In this document: in pieces, positions 30,141-42,036 of the stretch
Layout of the letters: each line of letters starts with the position of its first letter
Numbering within the stretch: position 1 is the stretch's first letter
Assembly (NCBI RefSeq): GCF_019925205.1
Contig: NC_083565.1
Span: 6,801,001 to 6,865,000 of the forward strand
Length of the DNA: 64,000 bases
Origin: Metopolophium dirhodum
Taxonomy: Eukaryota; Arthropoda; Insecta; Hemiptera; Aphididae
Direction of reading: 5' to 3'
Translations under genes and position numbers: made by a program
Notes under the pieces: generated by a model
Database searches by the model: none
What the model was told of the DNA's origin: nothing
The model's input: only the letters and a program-made list of their open reading frames with translations

Positions 30141-31400
30141 CGCTCTACATGCCACGCGCCAGCCCCGTGAACCGACGGAATGAGCCGCGGCGGTGATTGT
30201 TGCAGTTATTCAGTCGCAGCCGCTGCAGTCGGACGATGCGCGGCGCCGGTAAAAAAATGCGTATATATAGGTATATAATATTATTTATACGTAAAATGAA
30301 GCAATGCGACGACGGTCCCGCGACTGCAAGAACGCGAACTGCAGACGTAGGTATACACTATATGTCGGCGGGTAACGCTATGATTATAGTTTAATAATTA
30401 TTCTGCACTTCCGATGAATCGCGGGGGTTTTACAGCAGTATAATATAGTCACGGTTAAAAAAAAAAAACGATCGGAACGTATGCGCAGAGATTGACGCGA
30501 CAACAGTATAGTATTAACAGTGCAACGTGTACGATAATTATTACGACGGCAAACTAGGTGTATGATAATATAATAGTGCGCGGACGGGTAGGTATATAAT
30601 AATAATATGATATTAGTGACCGTATTATACCTACAACGACGGACGTAGTGCGGTCGTCGCGGCGGCGTACGTGTAGACTGTATACGGCCGAACGGCGGTG
30701 TGTATGATACGATACGAAACGATACGTGCGTGCGTGCGTGCGCGTGGATGCGTGCGCGCGCGTGTGTCGTCGGTTCGGGGGGATATCGTTTGCGTCAGAT
30801 CATCGGAATATCGTTGACCGGCCGAATACTACTGGTGCGCGGCGGTGGAGCCGTGGCGGTGGCGGCGGCAACGGCAGCAGAAAGAGAGAGTGAGAGTGAG
30901 AGAGAGTGAGCGGTCTCGCCCGCCCGCCGACCCCCCACCACTTTCCTGCGGCGGAGACGCCTCCTCCTGTTCCCGCCACCGCTTGAGATCCCGTTCCGGC
31001 TCAAACCCTCCGGTACCGCTCTCGCCCTTCGTCGTGGTCGCAGACGTCCCGCCCGCCCGCGGTCGTCGCGCGCGCACTCTGCACACCACCGTCGCCCCGC
31101 CCATGATTAGCCGCCCGTCGCCATGGCCACGGCCAATCCGGCGCGGGCGTATCCCGTACAGCCCCGTATAGGTTACAGCGGCGGCGGACGGCTCGGCGCA
31201 GTGATTGATACACTCGGGTGGGGATTTCCACAAACAAAAACCGTGTTCGGTAGCGCTCAACCACACCTATATTATATTCTATCCACCACGACCGTCGTCT
31301 ACGTTTGGTTCTGCCGCGGCGACGACGCGCACACGCGCAACGCCAACTACGGACGTCAATCGCCGTATAGACAGTGTATGCGGTATACCTATAACAATAT
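30141..31400 (-). promoter_or_regulatory. Optix 5' UTR and CpG-rich promoter region
   Basis: About 1.2 kb immediately upstream of the Optix start is strikingly rich in C, G and CpG compared with the AT-rich flanks. It carries short GA-rich (30886-30910) and TGCG/CGTG-rich (30720-30765) simple repeats. Open frames here on both strands overlap one another, have repetitive Arg/Ser/Pro composition and match no known family, so I read them as by-products of base composition. The region most likely contains the transcription start and 5' UTR; I could not place a TATA box or initiator. Confidence 0.55.
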
Positions 31401-32533
31401 TATAATAACATAATAATATTATGTTTCATTTTTATTATATTGTTTCTGTACAGACAATGCACTTTGCAGTGTATATTATGCACCTAGTGCGCCCATCTAT
31501 AGGCTCTATATGTCTATTGTAGGTGTCAGTGTCTACACCTTATACTACACATTATGCCTACTCGGAACAAGAATAACATAATAAATAATAATATTTTATC
31601 AAAATGAAAATAATCCCATCCCTTTAGATATTATTATACAGTCTGCAGCAGCAGTGCCGTGTGTTCAGTAAAGTGGAGGTAATATAATATAATAATAAAA
31701 TTTAGGTAGGTGTATATATGTAGTTTTAGATATAGTATATAGTATGTACGCTATACCTATATACGCAATCTATATCTAATGATAGGTCGGATATAGGTTG
31801 GTAGTTGGTATTAACATGCAGGGGTGCACTAGAAATATAAATTGGCCGCGGGACACAAAAAATTCTTACCAATTTTGGGCTAATAATATAAAATATTTAT
31901 GAGTTATCGGCTCATATTAATTCAAGCAGCCCGAATTTACGACAGACCCAGGCGGAGTTGCTCCTGTTCGTTCGTTCTCGTAATATTATAATTTTTCGGT
32001 CATTATATACATTATATAACAATAGTATACATTACCTAGGTGCTAGGTATAAATAATGTATAATTAACTAATAACTATATAGTTATATATCAATAACTCT
32101 TGATTATGATAGGGCATTATGTGGTATATATTATATAGGTAGGTATATACAACTATAAAAGTATTGAAAAACCACTGTGTGACGGGGAGTATAAGACCAG
32201 CACCTCGGGGGTTTTTACACCTATAAAAGTATATAGATACTGTTGCAGAAATGCTGCAGCTGCAGCGTGTGCATGGTGAAAGGAACAACTCGGACTTATT
32301 GCAGGATCATACGACACATCATATTATAAAGATCATGTGAGATAGGTATATCGTATATTATATTTATGTATATTGTATATATATTATATATACAATGTAT
32401 ATTCACAGCTACATCTATATAATTTATACACGTTTGTATATAAATAATATTAATAAATATATTAATATTATATCTACCTACCTATATCTATACGCGTAGG
32501 TATATATGAACCATACAGCTATAGAGGTGTAAT

Positions 32534-32725
32534 TTGGTCATGTTTGTGGTGATGGAGAGGGGGGTTTGAAGTATTAATGCACCATCACTAAAAAAATTTA
32601 ATGTGTATAGTAAAATAATGTATATGGCTATATATATTATAAATTCATCACAAATAATTACATTCTTTTAATATATAATATAGACCCCCATATCCCCCTC
32701 CCCCCCCGTAGATACGCTACTGCTA
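32534..32725. mobile_element. MITE remnant with G-rich/C-rich ends
   Basis: An interval bounded by a GGAGAGGGGGGTTTGA segment and the inverted CCCCATATCCCCCTCCCCCC...TAGATACGCTACTG segment. It resembles the CAGTGGCGTAGC-type elements at 24856 and 33202. Ends are approximate. Confidence 0.4.
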
Positions 32726-33201
32726 TGTTATGAAGACACCGCATGCAGACGCATTCAATTAATAAATCAATTAATATTAAGACTACGCTAAATACGTTGC
32801 GGCAGCCCAGTTATAGTGGTTATTTTTACGGCATGGTGGATGGAATTAGTTTACGGAATCGACCACTGCGCGCTATCTATACGGAGGTATCTATATTAAA
32901 CACTTCAGTGCATATATTATTTTTATTCCCCTCAATTTGTTTAGTAACACTTTAAAAATGATACATGTTTAAAATGTTAAACTTTACTGTCTGGCACATA
33001 CCACGCATGGCACATATTATTATACCTTACGCAATGTGTTATACCTAATATCTATGTATGGTACAGTTTATAGGTTTACTCATTTATAATGCGGTATAGA
33101 AATAAAATATACCTACGTGTAGTAATAGATAATAGTGCATAATATATAGGCTAATACCTTCATAATAGTATATTGCCTACCTATATATTACGTATATTTA
33201 C

Positions 33202-33368
33202 ACAAGGGTGTAGCCAAGGGGTGAGGCAGGGGGAATTCCCCCCCTCAAAGCTAACAAATATACCTATTATTGTTTATACGGAATTTTAAATTGGAGTAAG
33301 CAATTTAAAAATAGGTACAATTGCAGGTTGCCCTCCCCCCCCCTGAAGAAATGTCTAGCTACGTCCTT
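33202..33368. mobile_element. Short hAT-type MITE with 8-bp target duplication
   Basis: 167 bp with inverted ends AAGGGTGTAGC and GCTACGTCCTT, flanked on both sides by ATATTTAC (33194-33201 and 33369-33376), the 8-bp duplication expected of hAT insertion. Internal G-run and C-run are near the ends. Confidence 0.75.
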
Positions 33369-33659
33369 ATATTTACATATTGAGATGAATAAGGCAATTT
33401 ATTTTTATACGAGTTTTATACATCAAAACAATTGATGAAGAAGCCAAAATTGTCCATATATAGTCGATTACTTAATAAACTCGCGTATCTCACTATTCAT
33501 AACCCACTCGTAAAAAAATGTGCGCATATACCAAACCTCCCCGGCATCCCTCGATGCAAGCTAAAAATATAATACCGTATACCTGAATAACCACTGAATA
33601 TAGGTACCTATATATAATAAGTAATCAAATCGAAGCGTATGTCACGAGTATATAGCATG

Positions 33660-34060
33660 CTTTTTAAATTATCATTTAAACGAGTTAAGAACGATGGCGA
33701 AACAAATAAATTTGCGGGGAATCATCATTTTGGAAGTATTATATCCTTGAAACCTTCTAAAGTTTGAGATTTTACGTTTATATGCATGCGCAAAACACTG
33801 TATAGGTATACTTAGCGACAGTGCCTATAACAAATTTTGATTTTTTTTTTACGTATTTTAACAAGTTATGAATGATGGTGAAATCACAATTTGCACATTC
33901 AGCGAGTTGTATATTATTTCTACAACACATTAAATCAGGATATTAAAAAAAAAAATAAACTAATTTCTGACTTAATCAAAATATTATTTATATACACATC
34001 GTAGTCAGTTTATGCATGCAAAAACGATGGGAAAGTCATAATTTGGTGGTTATAAGACTT
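33660..34060 (+). repeat. Degenerate ~170-bp tandem repeat
   Basis: Three diverged copies of a segment like GAGTTAAGAACGATGGCGAA occur at about 33684, 33862 and 34023, each followed by an AATTTG(C/G)-type block, and two are preceded by TATGCATGC. Copy borders are uncertain. Confidence 0.4.
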
Positions 34061-36225
34061 AGTTTTAAAGTTATATATAGGTATAGCTGCTGCAATATAA
34101 ATATAGTATCATCTATTTACCTATATTATACTATTATAATATTATATATAGGCTGATGTAGTGATGTAAGTATCTAGTGAGAATGATAATGGCATTGAAA
34201 CTAAAGCAATATTATTAATATGTTTACTTAATACCTACATTATTACTATAGTAGGTACAGTACTAAAAAAAATATTATGCTTACCACTAACCAAATAATA
34301 TACATATATTTAAATGGGTATATGTATAAGAAAAAAAATGTAATAGGTATAGTTCTAATTATTACTGAATATGTTATATGGTATGATATATATAAATAAT
34401 GTGTTAATTAAATCAGTGACTGTGAATATCGTTTTAAGATGATAATAACTTGGTTTTCATTTTGAGGAGGTTGTTCTGGAGATGAACCTAATTGTAATGT
34501 GCTTAAATATTAAGTTATGCTAAAATGTAAACATAATGCAGTAAATATTATAATTTGTGAAAATATTATTTAGATTAAAAATTGGTTGGGTGGGGGGTTC
34601 TAATATCCTATGGGGGTAGGTGGGTATAGGCACAAATAGGGTGGTGCTTGGGGGCTAAGCCCTCAAAAATGGCCATAGCCCCCCAAACATTTCCTATATT
34701 TTGTTTTAAGCGTATTGAATATTATAAAATTGAAGCTGTAGCCCCCCCTCCCCCAATCCCAAACGCTTTTTGCGCCCATGTAGGTGGGGTATATAAGTTA
34801 TTGTTCATTTCCACATCTAAAAAATTTAGTTCAGTGCCACTGTACCCATATATTATATAATATATATATTACACCTGCACAATATCGCCGTAGTTTCGTC
34901 CGAGACGAATTTATAGGTGTGTATTGTTTTTATACCTATACACATACTTATTTTCAACGACTGCCATGCGAGCTCTATTGATATACCCAATAAGGGTAGT
35001 TTTTCATATCCGTCAATAGTATGATTATCAGCTGATGTACCGTCTGATTATTGAGCCAAGGCTGAATTCATAAAAATCCATCTCCGGGCTACACACAATA
35101 TAGGCACTTATAATATATATTATATAAATATTATTATTGCTTCCGAATATGTATATTATACGTATTTTGTTTTTTATATTCTTTCTCAACAGAAGTTTTT
35201 TTTTTCGTTTACCATTATTATAATGTTATTGGATGTATTATTTTACCGGCCTGGAATTTCAAAATAAATTATAAAAACATTTTACCTTTCAGTAAATCGA
35301 TTTTCTTATCGTTAACTCCGACGATTATCAATGTCTCCGCGGTTTACCTTTTTGACAAATTTGTAACCAAAAAAACTATCGACACACGCCATGGGAAATT
35401 TACATTAACAAGTACACATAATAGTATAATACCTATATGCATGAATTTAATTTCATATATTTTCGTAGCTCGCAACCGACCGAGCACGAGGAAATCATAT
35501 TTATTATTCGGATAGCAAGACGATGACGTAATTACATCATCCGATCTCCTTAAACTAGACAGCAGTGTAGTTGTCTACTTGTCTCTCGGTGTGAGTGATG
35601 TTCCCACTGTTAGTTGCAGTAAGAACCATAAAACACCATTTGAAAACGAAAACGCTTCGCGCGCTGACATAAAATCTTTGTTTTCTTTTCCGAATAATAC
35701 ACGTCCGTCAAAAATCTTCGTAAAACGATTTCGGCTTCGACGCATGCACTACACCTATATAATAACTATTGCCTTTCGATATTTCTTGAAAACAATTTCA
35801 CATACACCTTATAATGCTTGCTTCACGTTTGTTGTGTTTGTATTCCGTACAAATCATAATATTATATTAACGGCGTGTCGTTGTATATAATAGCCTAATA
35901 TTAGTTATTTTAGCTATGAACAAAACAAATAAAATATTAAAAATATAATCAATATTAATCTGTACATTTTTCTTTATTTATTTAAAACATTGACAATATT
36001 ATTTTGCTGTAATGCGTTTTTCTGAAACCGCAGCTTATGGCCCACATTCACCGCAGGGGACCGGTCGATTTGAACGAACCGTTGAGTGGAAACGCTGATG
36101 TGAATTCTGGGAATGTCCATATTACCGGCTTATAGACATATACTGCACACCAAAGACGACAAGAGGATATTTTTCGGTGACGGGCTGTCGGACCAGGACG
36201 CTCGCCCGGTAGCCACCGGGCCTGC

Positions 36226-36248
36226 GGGGGGGGGGGGGGGGGGGGGGG
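36226..36248 (+). repeat. 23-bp poly-G run
   Basis: An uninterrupted run of 23 G at the left edge of the inverted duplication. Assembly length is likely unreliable, and it could form G-quadruplexes. Confidence 0.9.
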
Positions 36249-36660
36249 TTCTCGTTGGACCGCCTCGACGGCGCAGTGCACTACAACAACTTACGACTGA
36301 CTGCGGTGCAGACGGCAGCGCTCTGGACGGAGCAAGAGGATGTGCGAGAGCTCGACGGCGACGGCTACGGCATGCAGCGGCGGCAGCAGCTGCAGGACCA
36401 GGAAGCAGCAATTGGACGAATCTGGAAATCAGCCTTTGCCGAAGGACCACGATCGTGGAAACGCTGCCCACGTCCGTATGGCCCCATGTTCGTTCTGCAG
36501 CGAGCAGGAGCTCGGCCGGGCGGTTCGGACTGTAGAAAGCTATTGCAGGCTGTTATTGATCGAGGTGCTCGTCGGACCCGGAGATGGTGCCTTTGGAAGT
36601 GACGGTGAAATTGCTGATCGGAGGGTAAGGACGTGACGGTGATGGCTGTTCCGGGAAGTG
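36245..36660 (+). repeat. GC-rich inverted duplication, left arm
   Basis: About 415 bp homologous, in reverse orientation, to 36955-37432. Matching blocks include GTGCACTAC, GGCATGCAGCGGCG, GGAAATCAGCC, GCCGAAGGACC, AACGCTGCCCACGTCCG, GTTCGTTCTGCAG, GATCGAGGTGC and GTGACGGTGAAATTG. It has open frames on both strands, but none is intact in both arms and no domain is recognised. Confidence 0.75.
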
Positions 36661-36954
36661 CGACATGGCTTTAAGAATTTCCGGCGAGCGTATTAGTTGA
36701 CTCGCCGGTTAATCGTGGGTATGCTGAAATTATAATTTTACTGAAAATTAAAAAAATTTTCACGATTTTTCGACATCGTTATAATATGGTCTATAATAAG
36801 TTGTAACACTCTTAATTCAGAAATACTGTATACTTATATAACTTACTTATGTTATTATATAAGTTAGGTTGATCTGTCGCTGCCGGCTTTTGGCCGGCCT
36901 GGTATTGTAATAATGTATATGTAATATATCGTGTGTTCGAATCGTTTCATATTT

Positions 36955-37432
36955 TCTTGTCACGCTTCTCATGTCACGTCGCTCTATCGCCTTACCCCCC
37001 TCAATTTCACCGTCATTTCCCGTCTGTTCCACCACGACCATCTTTTGTTCCGACACCAACATATATGCACCTCGATCTGCACAGCCTGCAGGCTTTCTCG
37101 TCCAGTTCGCCTGGCCGCTTTCCTGCAATAACGCCACTGCAGAACGAACCCCGTCTTATCGGACGGCCCGGTTTCCCGGACGTGGGCAGCATTTCCGTTA
37201 CACATATTATGCTTTCGGCGGTCCTTCGGCGGCGGCTGATCTCCAAACTCGTCCTGCTCTTCCCGATCATTTTTCCGCGTCTGCGGCTGCTGCAAGTGTC
37301 GCCGCTGCATGCCGTATCTTATTTTTATCTCCGCCGTCGAGCCATCCTCCTGCTCCTCCGTCTGATTCACTTTCAGCCGCATATGTTGTATAGTAGTGCA
37401 CCGCCCTAAGCCCAACGAAAACTTGGCCGGTC
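36955..37432 (-). repeat. GC-rich inverted duplication, right arm
   Basis: The arm complementary to 36245-36660, across a ~300-bp AT-rich spacer. Read on the minus strand it holds a 143-codon open frame (36984-37415) rich in Gln, Arg and Glu (YGMQRRHLQQPQTRKNDREE); part of the frame (YGMQRR) also reads in the left arm. I do not recognise the family. It may be a decayed gene fragment captured twice. Confidence 0.7.
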
Positions 37433-37988
37433 ACCGCAAAGGCCGTACACGTCCTCCCCCGGCACACAGGTACGACAGCCCGCCGGTAGTATACTCTCAT
37501 CGTCGCCCTCGGTGCTGCAGTATATGTCTCGTTATAGGCGCCTCTACAGTTCCGCGGAATGGACAATATTCCTTATATATAACCAGCGTTTCTCCTTATA
37601 AGTTTGTTCTGTCTTTTTTTGATCGTCTGCCAAATCAATGTAAATAATTGATTTTAAATACTTGAGTTTAAATAAACAAATCTCGTTACTACGGTCCAAG
37701 ATAATATTATTTATAATAATATGACATTATTTCGTTTTTAGCACATTAAAGCGGGAAAAGTTATTAATTCGATTATAGGCAGATGCATAATATAGGTATT
37801 AGCTGTGTATTTATACCGTATTAACGTTATACCCAATCGGAAATGTATGACTTACGCCGACACTCACAAAGGATGCAGTACTGGCTAACAACAGTAAGCT
37901 GGCCCTTACAGGTACAGTACTGGCAACAATGTTATCCCGTTATCCCGTTATCCCAGTACTACAATAGTACTAGAAAACTAGTACTGAC

Positions 37989-38400
37989 AGCCAGTGTTGA
38001 TTCAATACTGGCATATCACGGTCACAGAATGATTTGTAAGCGTGGACTAGCCAGTGTTTGTCATAGTTGTGCCAAGCGTTGGTGGTATACTGGCATACTA
38101 CGAGTGCTGTATGAGTGATGAGCGTGGGTCAGCCAGTACTAGTCTTAGTTATGACAACGTTGGCGGTTATACTGGCATATTACGGGTGCTGTATGAGTTA
38201 TTAGCATGGGCCAGCCAGTGTTAGTTATAGTTGTGCCATGAGTTGGTGGTATACTGGCATATTACGGGTGCCGAATAAATAGTGAGCAAGGGCCACGACT
38301 TAGTGTATTTTGTAGTTGTACCAAGCGTTGGTTGAGTACTGGTAAATTACTGGCACACTACAGGCGTCGGGCTCTATAAATTGTTAGTAAAGACTAATGG
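37989..38400 (+). repeat. 82-bp minisatellite
   Basis: Units start AGCCAGT at 38049, 38131 and 38213, with a diverged fourth unit at 38295: exactly 82 bp each. A shortened unit at 37989 lacks about 22 bp. Each unit holds TACTGGCATA(T/C)TAC and TAGTT(G/A)TG. A small TTATCCCG triplet repeat lies just upstream (37931-37950). Confidence 0.9.
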
Positions 38401-38810
38401 CTAAGTGTCAGTAATAGTGTCTCTGGTAGTTGTATCCCCCTACCCCGTTGGTTTAAGGGTGCTTTTGGATGAGCTTGGTTTGACCCCACTAAAGGGGCGC
38501 GACTCAAGGGGGGGCACTAGGGGCCGTGCCCCCTCCCAAGCCGTATTCCTAACAATTTGTATACCGTTAAAAACAAAATTAGATTTTTGGTTGGATAGTC
38601 GAAAATTTTTGATTTTGGATTTGAAATATCTCAATACCTTAGATTAAATACCTTAAATATCTCAATACCTCAATATACTCTAGTTTTTTTCTACCCCCCT
38701 CACTTTTGTTTGAATCCAAATTTGATTGAACCTATCTCTCCCCCCCCCCCCCACATCATAGTATAATATACACATCGCAGTGCCGAATAATAGCAGCTTA
38801 AATTCCAAAA

Positions 38811-40792
38811 TATCGCGCTGACGTGCTGACGTTTCCTCGGCGATGGAAGAGGGCACGACTGGTTCTTCTGCGGAAGGGGCCAGACAAACCACCGGACGCC
38901 CCGTCCAGCTACAGACCCATCTGTATGCTCGACACTCCGGGCAAGCTGCGCGAGAGGCTACTGCTGCAGAGGCTGGAGGACCATTTGGACGCAAACGGTG
39001 GACGGCTAAGAGCTCCGAATAAGTTCGGCTTCAGGAGGGGAGTGAGCACGGAGTAGGCCATCGGCAAAGTGCTCAGCATCGCCGCCCAGGCAGCGGTCAC
39101 CCCAAGGAAGAAGAGCCTCTGCGTTCTCGTGATTTTGGACGTCAAGAACGCATTCAACTCCCTGAGGTGGCCGGTCATCGACGCTGCTCTGAGACACGTA
39201 AACACTCCCGAATACCTGGTCGAAATGATTCGGTCAAGGTTGTCGGACAGGACAATCCTGACGGGCGAGGAAAGAGCAACCAGACAGGTGACGTGCGGGG
39301 TTCCACAGGGATCGGTCCTGGGACCGGCACTGTGGAATGTCGCGTACGACTCGCTGCTGAAGATGGACGTCCCGCCAGGAGTGCAGTTGGTGGGTTTTGC
39401 TGACGACCTGGCGGTCATCGGTACGGCTGTGACGGGAGAGTTGCTAGAGGAGGCGTTAAACCCGACTCTGACAGCGATCGATCGCTGGATGGCCAGCAGG
39501 GGCCTAGAACTGGCACACCAATAGAGTGAGGCGTTAATCCTTTCCAAGAGACGAGCGTTCGTGCCCCCGCGGCTGGTGGTCGGAGGTCACGCAATCAACA
39601 TACGGAAAGAGATCAAATATCTGGGCGTGATATTGGATAAGAACCTCACGTTCAAGGCTCACGTCGAAACCGTCGTGGCAAAGGCATCGAGGACAGCAAC
39701 GGCGTTGGCTAGACTGATGCCTAACGTCGGCGGACCAGGGCAATGGAAAGAAAGTTGCTCGGGTCCGTCGTGGACAGCCAGCTGTTGTACGCCACCCCAC
39801 TCTGGATGAGCACTGTCGCGGGGGTCGACAGAACCAGGGCGTGCCTGATCCGGCCTCAGAGGGCGGTCGCCCTGAGAGCCATCCGCTCCTACCGTACAGT
39901 CTCGGACGAGGCCACCCTGGTGCTGGCATGCACACCATCGGCGGATCTCGTTGGACTCGAAAGAGGCGGATAGGGTCCCAGCTCCGGGTCGACATGGCGC
40001 CAGGTGACCCAGCACGACCGTCGAAGGCGGCCATTAAGCGAGCTGAAAGGGTGACGACAATAGCGATGTGGCAGGAGAGATGGCAGACGACCACCAAAGC
40101 GGCGGTGCATCCCAGACTTGGGAAGATGGCCGGGGAGGACCATCCCCTGGGTTCCTCTGACATTTCACATGACACAAGCGCTAACGGGGCACGGCTGCTT
40201 TCAGCACTACCTGCACCGGATGGCGAGGGCACCAGCTCACGTTGCATGCAGTGCTCCGAGGAGTCCGATACGGCAGAGCACACGGTCTTTGACTGCGAAC
40301 ACTGCGAGAACTATCGTGGAACCCTCAGTGTTCGCCTCGGCCGCCGTCCGAGAGCCGAAGACGTGCAGGATATTATCTGCGGCCCCGACTTCGCGTCGCT
40401 GCCGGCAGATCCGGAAGAGAAAGACGCAGTGTTGAGAGAAGCTGACGAAGTATTTCGTCTCTTCTACGGAATGATTGAGCGGATCATGAGCGCAAAGGAG
40501 GAGGAGGAGCGAGTGCGTCAGGCCACGGACCGGAGGCATGGACACCATGATGATGAAAATTAGTGTTCCTTAGTTAAGTTAATTATATCTGTAGCCGAAG
40601 GCAAAATAGGAGATTAGAGGCTCCATTCATTGTACCATTACTATTATGTGATAGAGGTGAGTGGGGGATTGGCCCACCACTTCTAATTGTTTTTCTTGTA
40701 TTGTTGATTATCCAATAAACGATGGTGGCCGGAGGAGAAGTACTGGCAACATGGTTCCTTCTCCGGTCCTCGATACCAAAAGGAAAAAAAAA
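38811..40792 (+). mobile_element. R1/TRAS-like non-LTR retrotransposon, 5'-truncated and decayed
   Basis: The sequence starts inside the reverse transcriptase (VLTFPRRWKRARLVLL, SSYRPICMLDTPGKL). It continues through LDVKNAFNSLRWPVID and GVPQGSVLGPALWNV to the catalytic FADDLAVI, the thumb region, and a C-terminal Cys/His knuckle (CMQCSEESDTAEHTVFDCEHC). In-frame stops lie at 39054 and 39522, and frameshifts near 39740 and 39960 break the frame. The endonuclease and ORF1 are missing. The open frames stop at 40563; a 3' UTR with CAATAAACGATGGTGG (from 40716), a stem-loop and a poly(A)-like tail follow, and the tail joins TTAGG repeats directly. The clade call rests on these motifs and the telomeric junction; no phylogeny was possible. 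Confidence 0.85.
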
Positions 40793-40825
40793 GGTTAGGT
40801 TAAGTCAGGTTAGGTTAGGTTAGGT
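40793..40825 (+). repeat. Interstitial TTAGG telomeric tract 1
   Basis: Five to six GGTTA/TTAGG units with one degenerate unit (TTAAGTCAGG), directly after the A-rich tail of the LINE. TTAGG is the ancestral insect telomere repeat. Confidence 0.9.
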
Positions 40826-40892
40826 AGCGGCGTCGCGGCAGTAATGCGAAAGCAATTCCCGCGGCGCCGTCGGTTCAAAACGAAAAAAAAAA
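40826..40892 (+). mobile_element. LINE 3' tail fragment (second)
   Basis: 67 bp: a GC-rich stem-loop (CGGCG...CGCCG around TAATGCGAAAGCAA) followed by a short spacer and an A-tail, then a second telomeric tract. It closely matches the tail at 41131-41213, so it is a severely 5'-truncated LINE insertion. Confidence 0.75.
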
Positions 40893-40911
40893 GGTTAGGT
40901 TAGGTTAGGTT
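40893..40911 (+). repeat. Interstitial TTAGG telomeric tract 2
   Basis: About four perfect GGTTA units following the A-tail of the second LINE fragment. Confidence 0.9.
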
Positions 40912-41215
40912 ACGGGAGGGAAGGCGATCACAGCATCGCAGGACACCGGACAGGACGAACGAGACTACCAGAGCGGCGGATTCCGGTCGGCCCTAGAAGA
41001 CCAGGAAGGCGCCTAACACACACTCGCAAACGTATCGTAAAATAAATAAAATGTCATGTAAAAGGGGGGTAAGTCGGGGAATTGTCCCGTCTACCCTTCC
41101 CGTATATATAAGTAGATGTTGATATCAATAAACGATGGTGGCGCCGCGGAAGTAATGCGAAAGCAATTTCCGCGGCGTCGTCGGGTCCAAAAATGAAGAA
41201 AAAAAAAATGTTATA
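40912..41215 (+). mobile_element. LINE 3' end fragment (third)
   Basis: GC-rich sequence with AAATAAAT and a GGGGGGTAAGTCGGGG block, then CAATAAACGATGGTGG (41130-41145), which is identical to the block in the first LINE tail, then a stem-loop (CGCCGCGGAA paired with TTCCGCGGCG) and an A-rich tail. This is the 3' UTR of another element of the same family, truncated at the telomeric junction. No coding sequence remains. Confidence 0.75.
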
Positions 41216-42036
41216 TTATAGGTTATAAGTTTATAACAATAATTATATAATCAATAAACTCAAGATATTTATAATCAATCTATGAATCTATCGCGGACTA
41301 TCATTACAACCTACCACCCCCGCTTTATTTTTTTGTTCCATAATTTTTTTGGTAAATTTGTATTTCTTAAACCACCTGTGATCTGTAGGTATCGCTCCAA
41401 AAGTATATTTCTTTAATCTCTACCAGGGCCTTATGTTTTACAGGTTTTTATCTTATTATTATTTGTGAAATCTATTCTACTTGAATGTAGGTACCTACTC
41501 GATGTAGGATCACTGCAGTGTCGCGTAAGTTTCCACACCACATACGCTTGTTAAACGACAATATCACATTGCGATCATTGCACATGTTGTTTAAAGGCAT
41601 GAGGTATTACACCTACACGTGGCGCGTTTTTTTTTTTTATTGTGGTGTGGGTGTCCCCTGTAGGCCTAATCCACATCGCAAGCAAGAACATGCGAACGCC
41701 GGTCGACTATAATAATATTATTGTAATGTACATATTAGGCCTAGATCGGTACAGCGAAGATTGCACTTCTCGTGTATAACATAATAACATAATAATATAT
41801 GCGTTTTATAAAAACACATTTTAATATAAATAAATAAATGACAAATTTAACTCGCGTTTCATAGGTTTTAATTTCAAACTTTTAAAGTTTGTCGCATCAC
41901 GGCATTTGCACATTTTTGGCTTACTATTATAGCGTTGAATTTTAGTGTGTATCAGCCTCATAAAAAGCTGGTTGCTGGCGCTGAGGGATTTGTCATTTGT
42001 TACATAGTATTATAAGTTCAAGAGAAGTAAAAATAG
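41216..42036. other. AT-rich intergenic sequence
   Basis: No gene or clear repeat seen between the LINE cluster and the 38-bp tandem repeat. Confidence 0.5.

Larger units (their letters stand above)
31401..36225. other. AT-rich intergenic sequence
   Basis: Apart from the MITE remnants and the degenerate tandem repeat listed separately, nothing gene-like is supported. A G/C-run-rich patch at 34590-34760 (repeated GGGGGCTA and TAGCCCCCC) is probably another decayed element. The 103-codon frame at 35579-35890 has no domain. Confidence 0.55.

Noticed and set aside
29427..30170. 247-codon open frame on the plus strand
   Set aside because: Antisense to the conserved Optix exon; it exists because of that exon's codon bias and matches no known protein family.
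30829..31266. Overlapping 145- and 108-codon frames upstream of Optix
   Set aside because: They overlap on opposite strands in CpG-rich, GA-repeat sequence; best explained as 5' UTR and promoter composition.
35461..35890. Possible noncoding first exon ending at GTAAGA (35619), or a 103-codon gene
   Set aside because: Single weak donor match and no downstream partner; the frame starts without ATG and lacks any domain.
36340..36636. CSFCSEQE segment considered as a nanos-type zinc finger
   Set aside because: The required CCHC spacing and flanking residues are absent, and the inverted copy does not preserve it.
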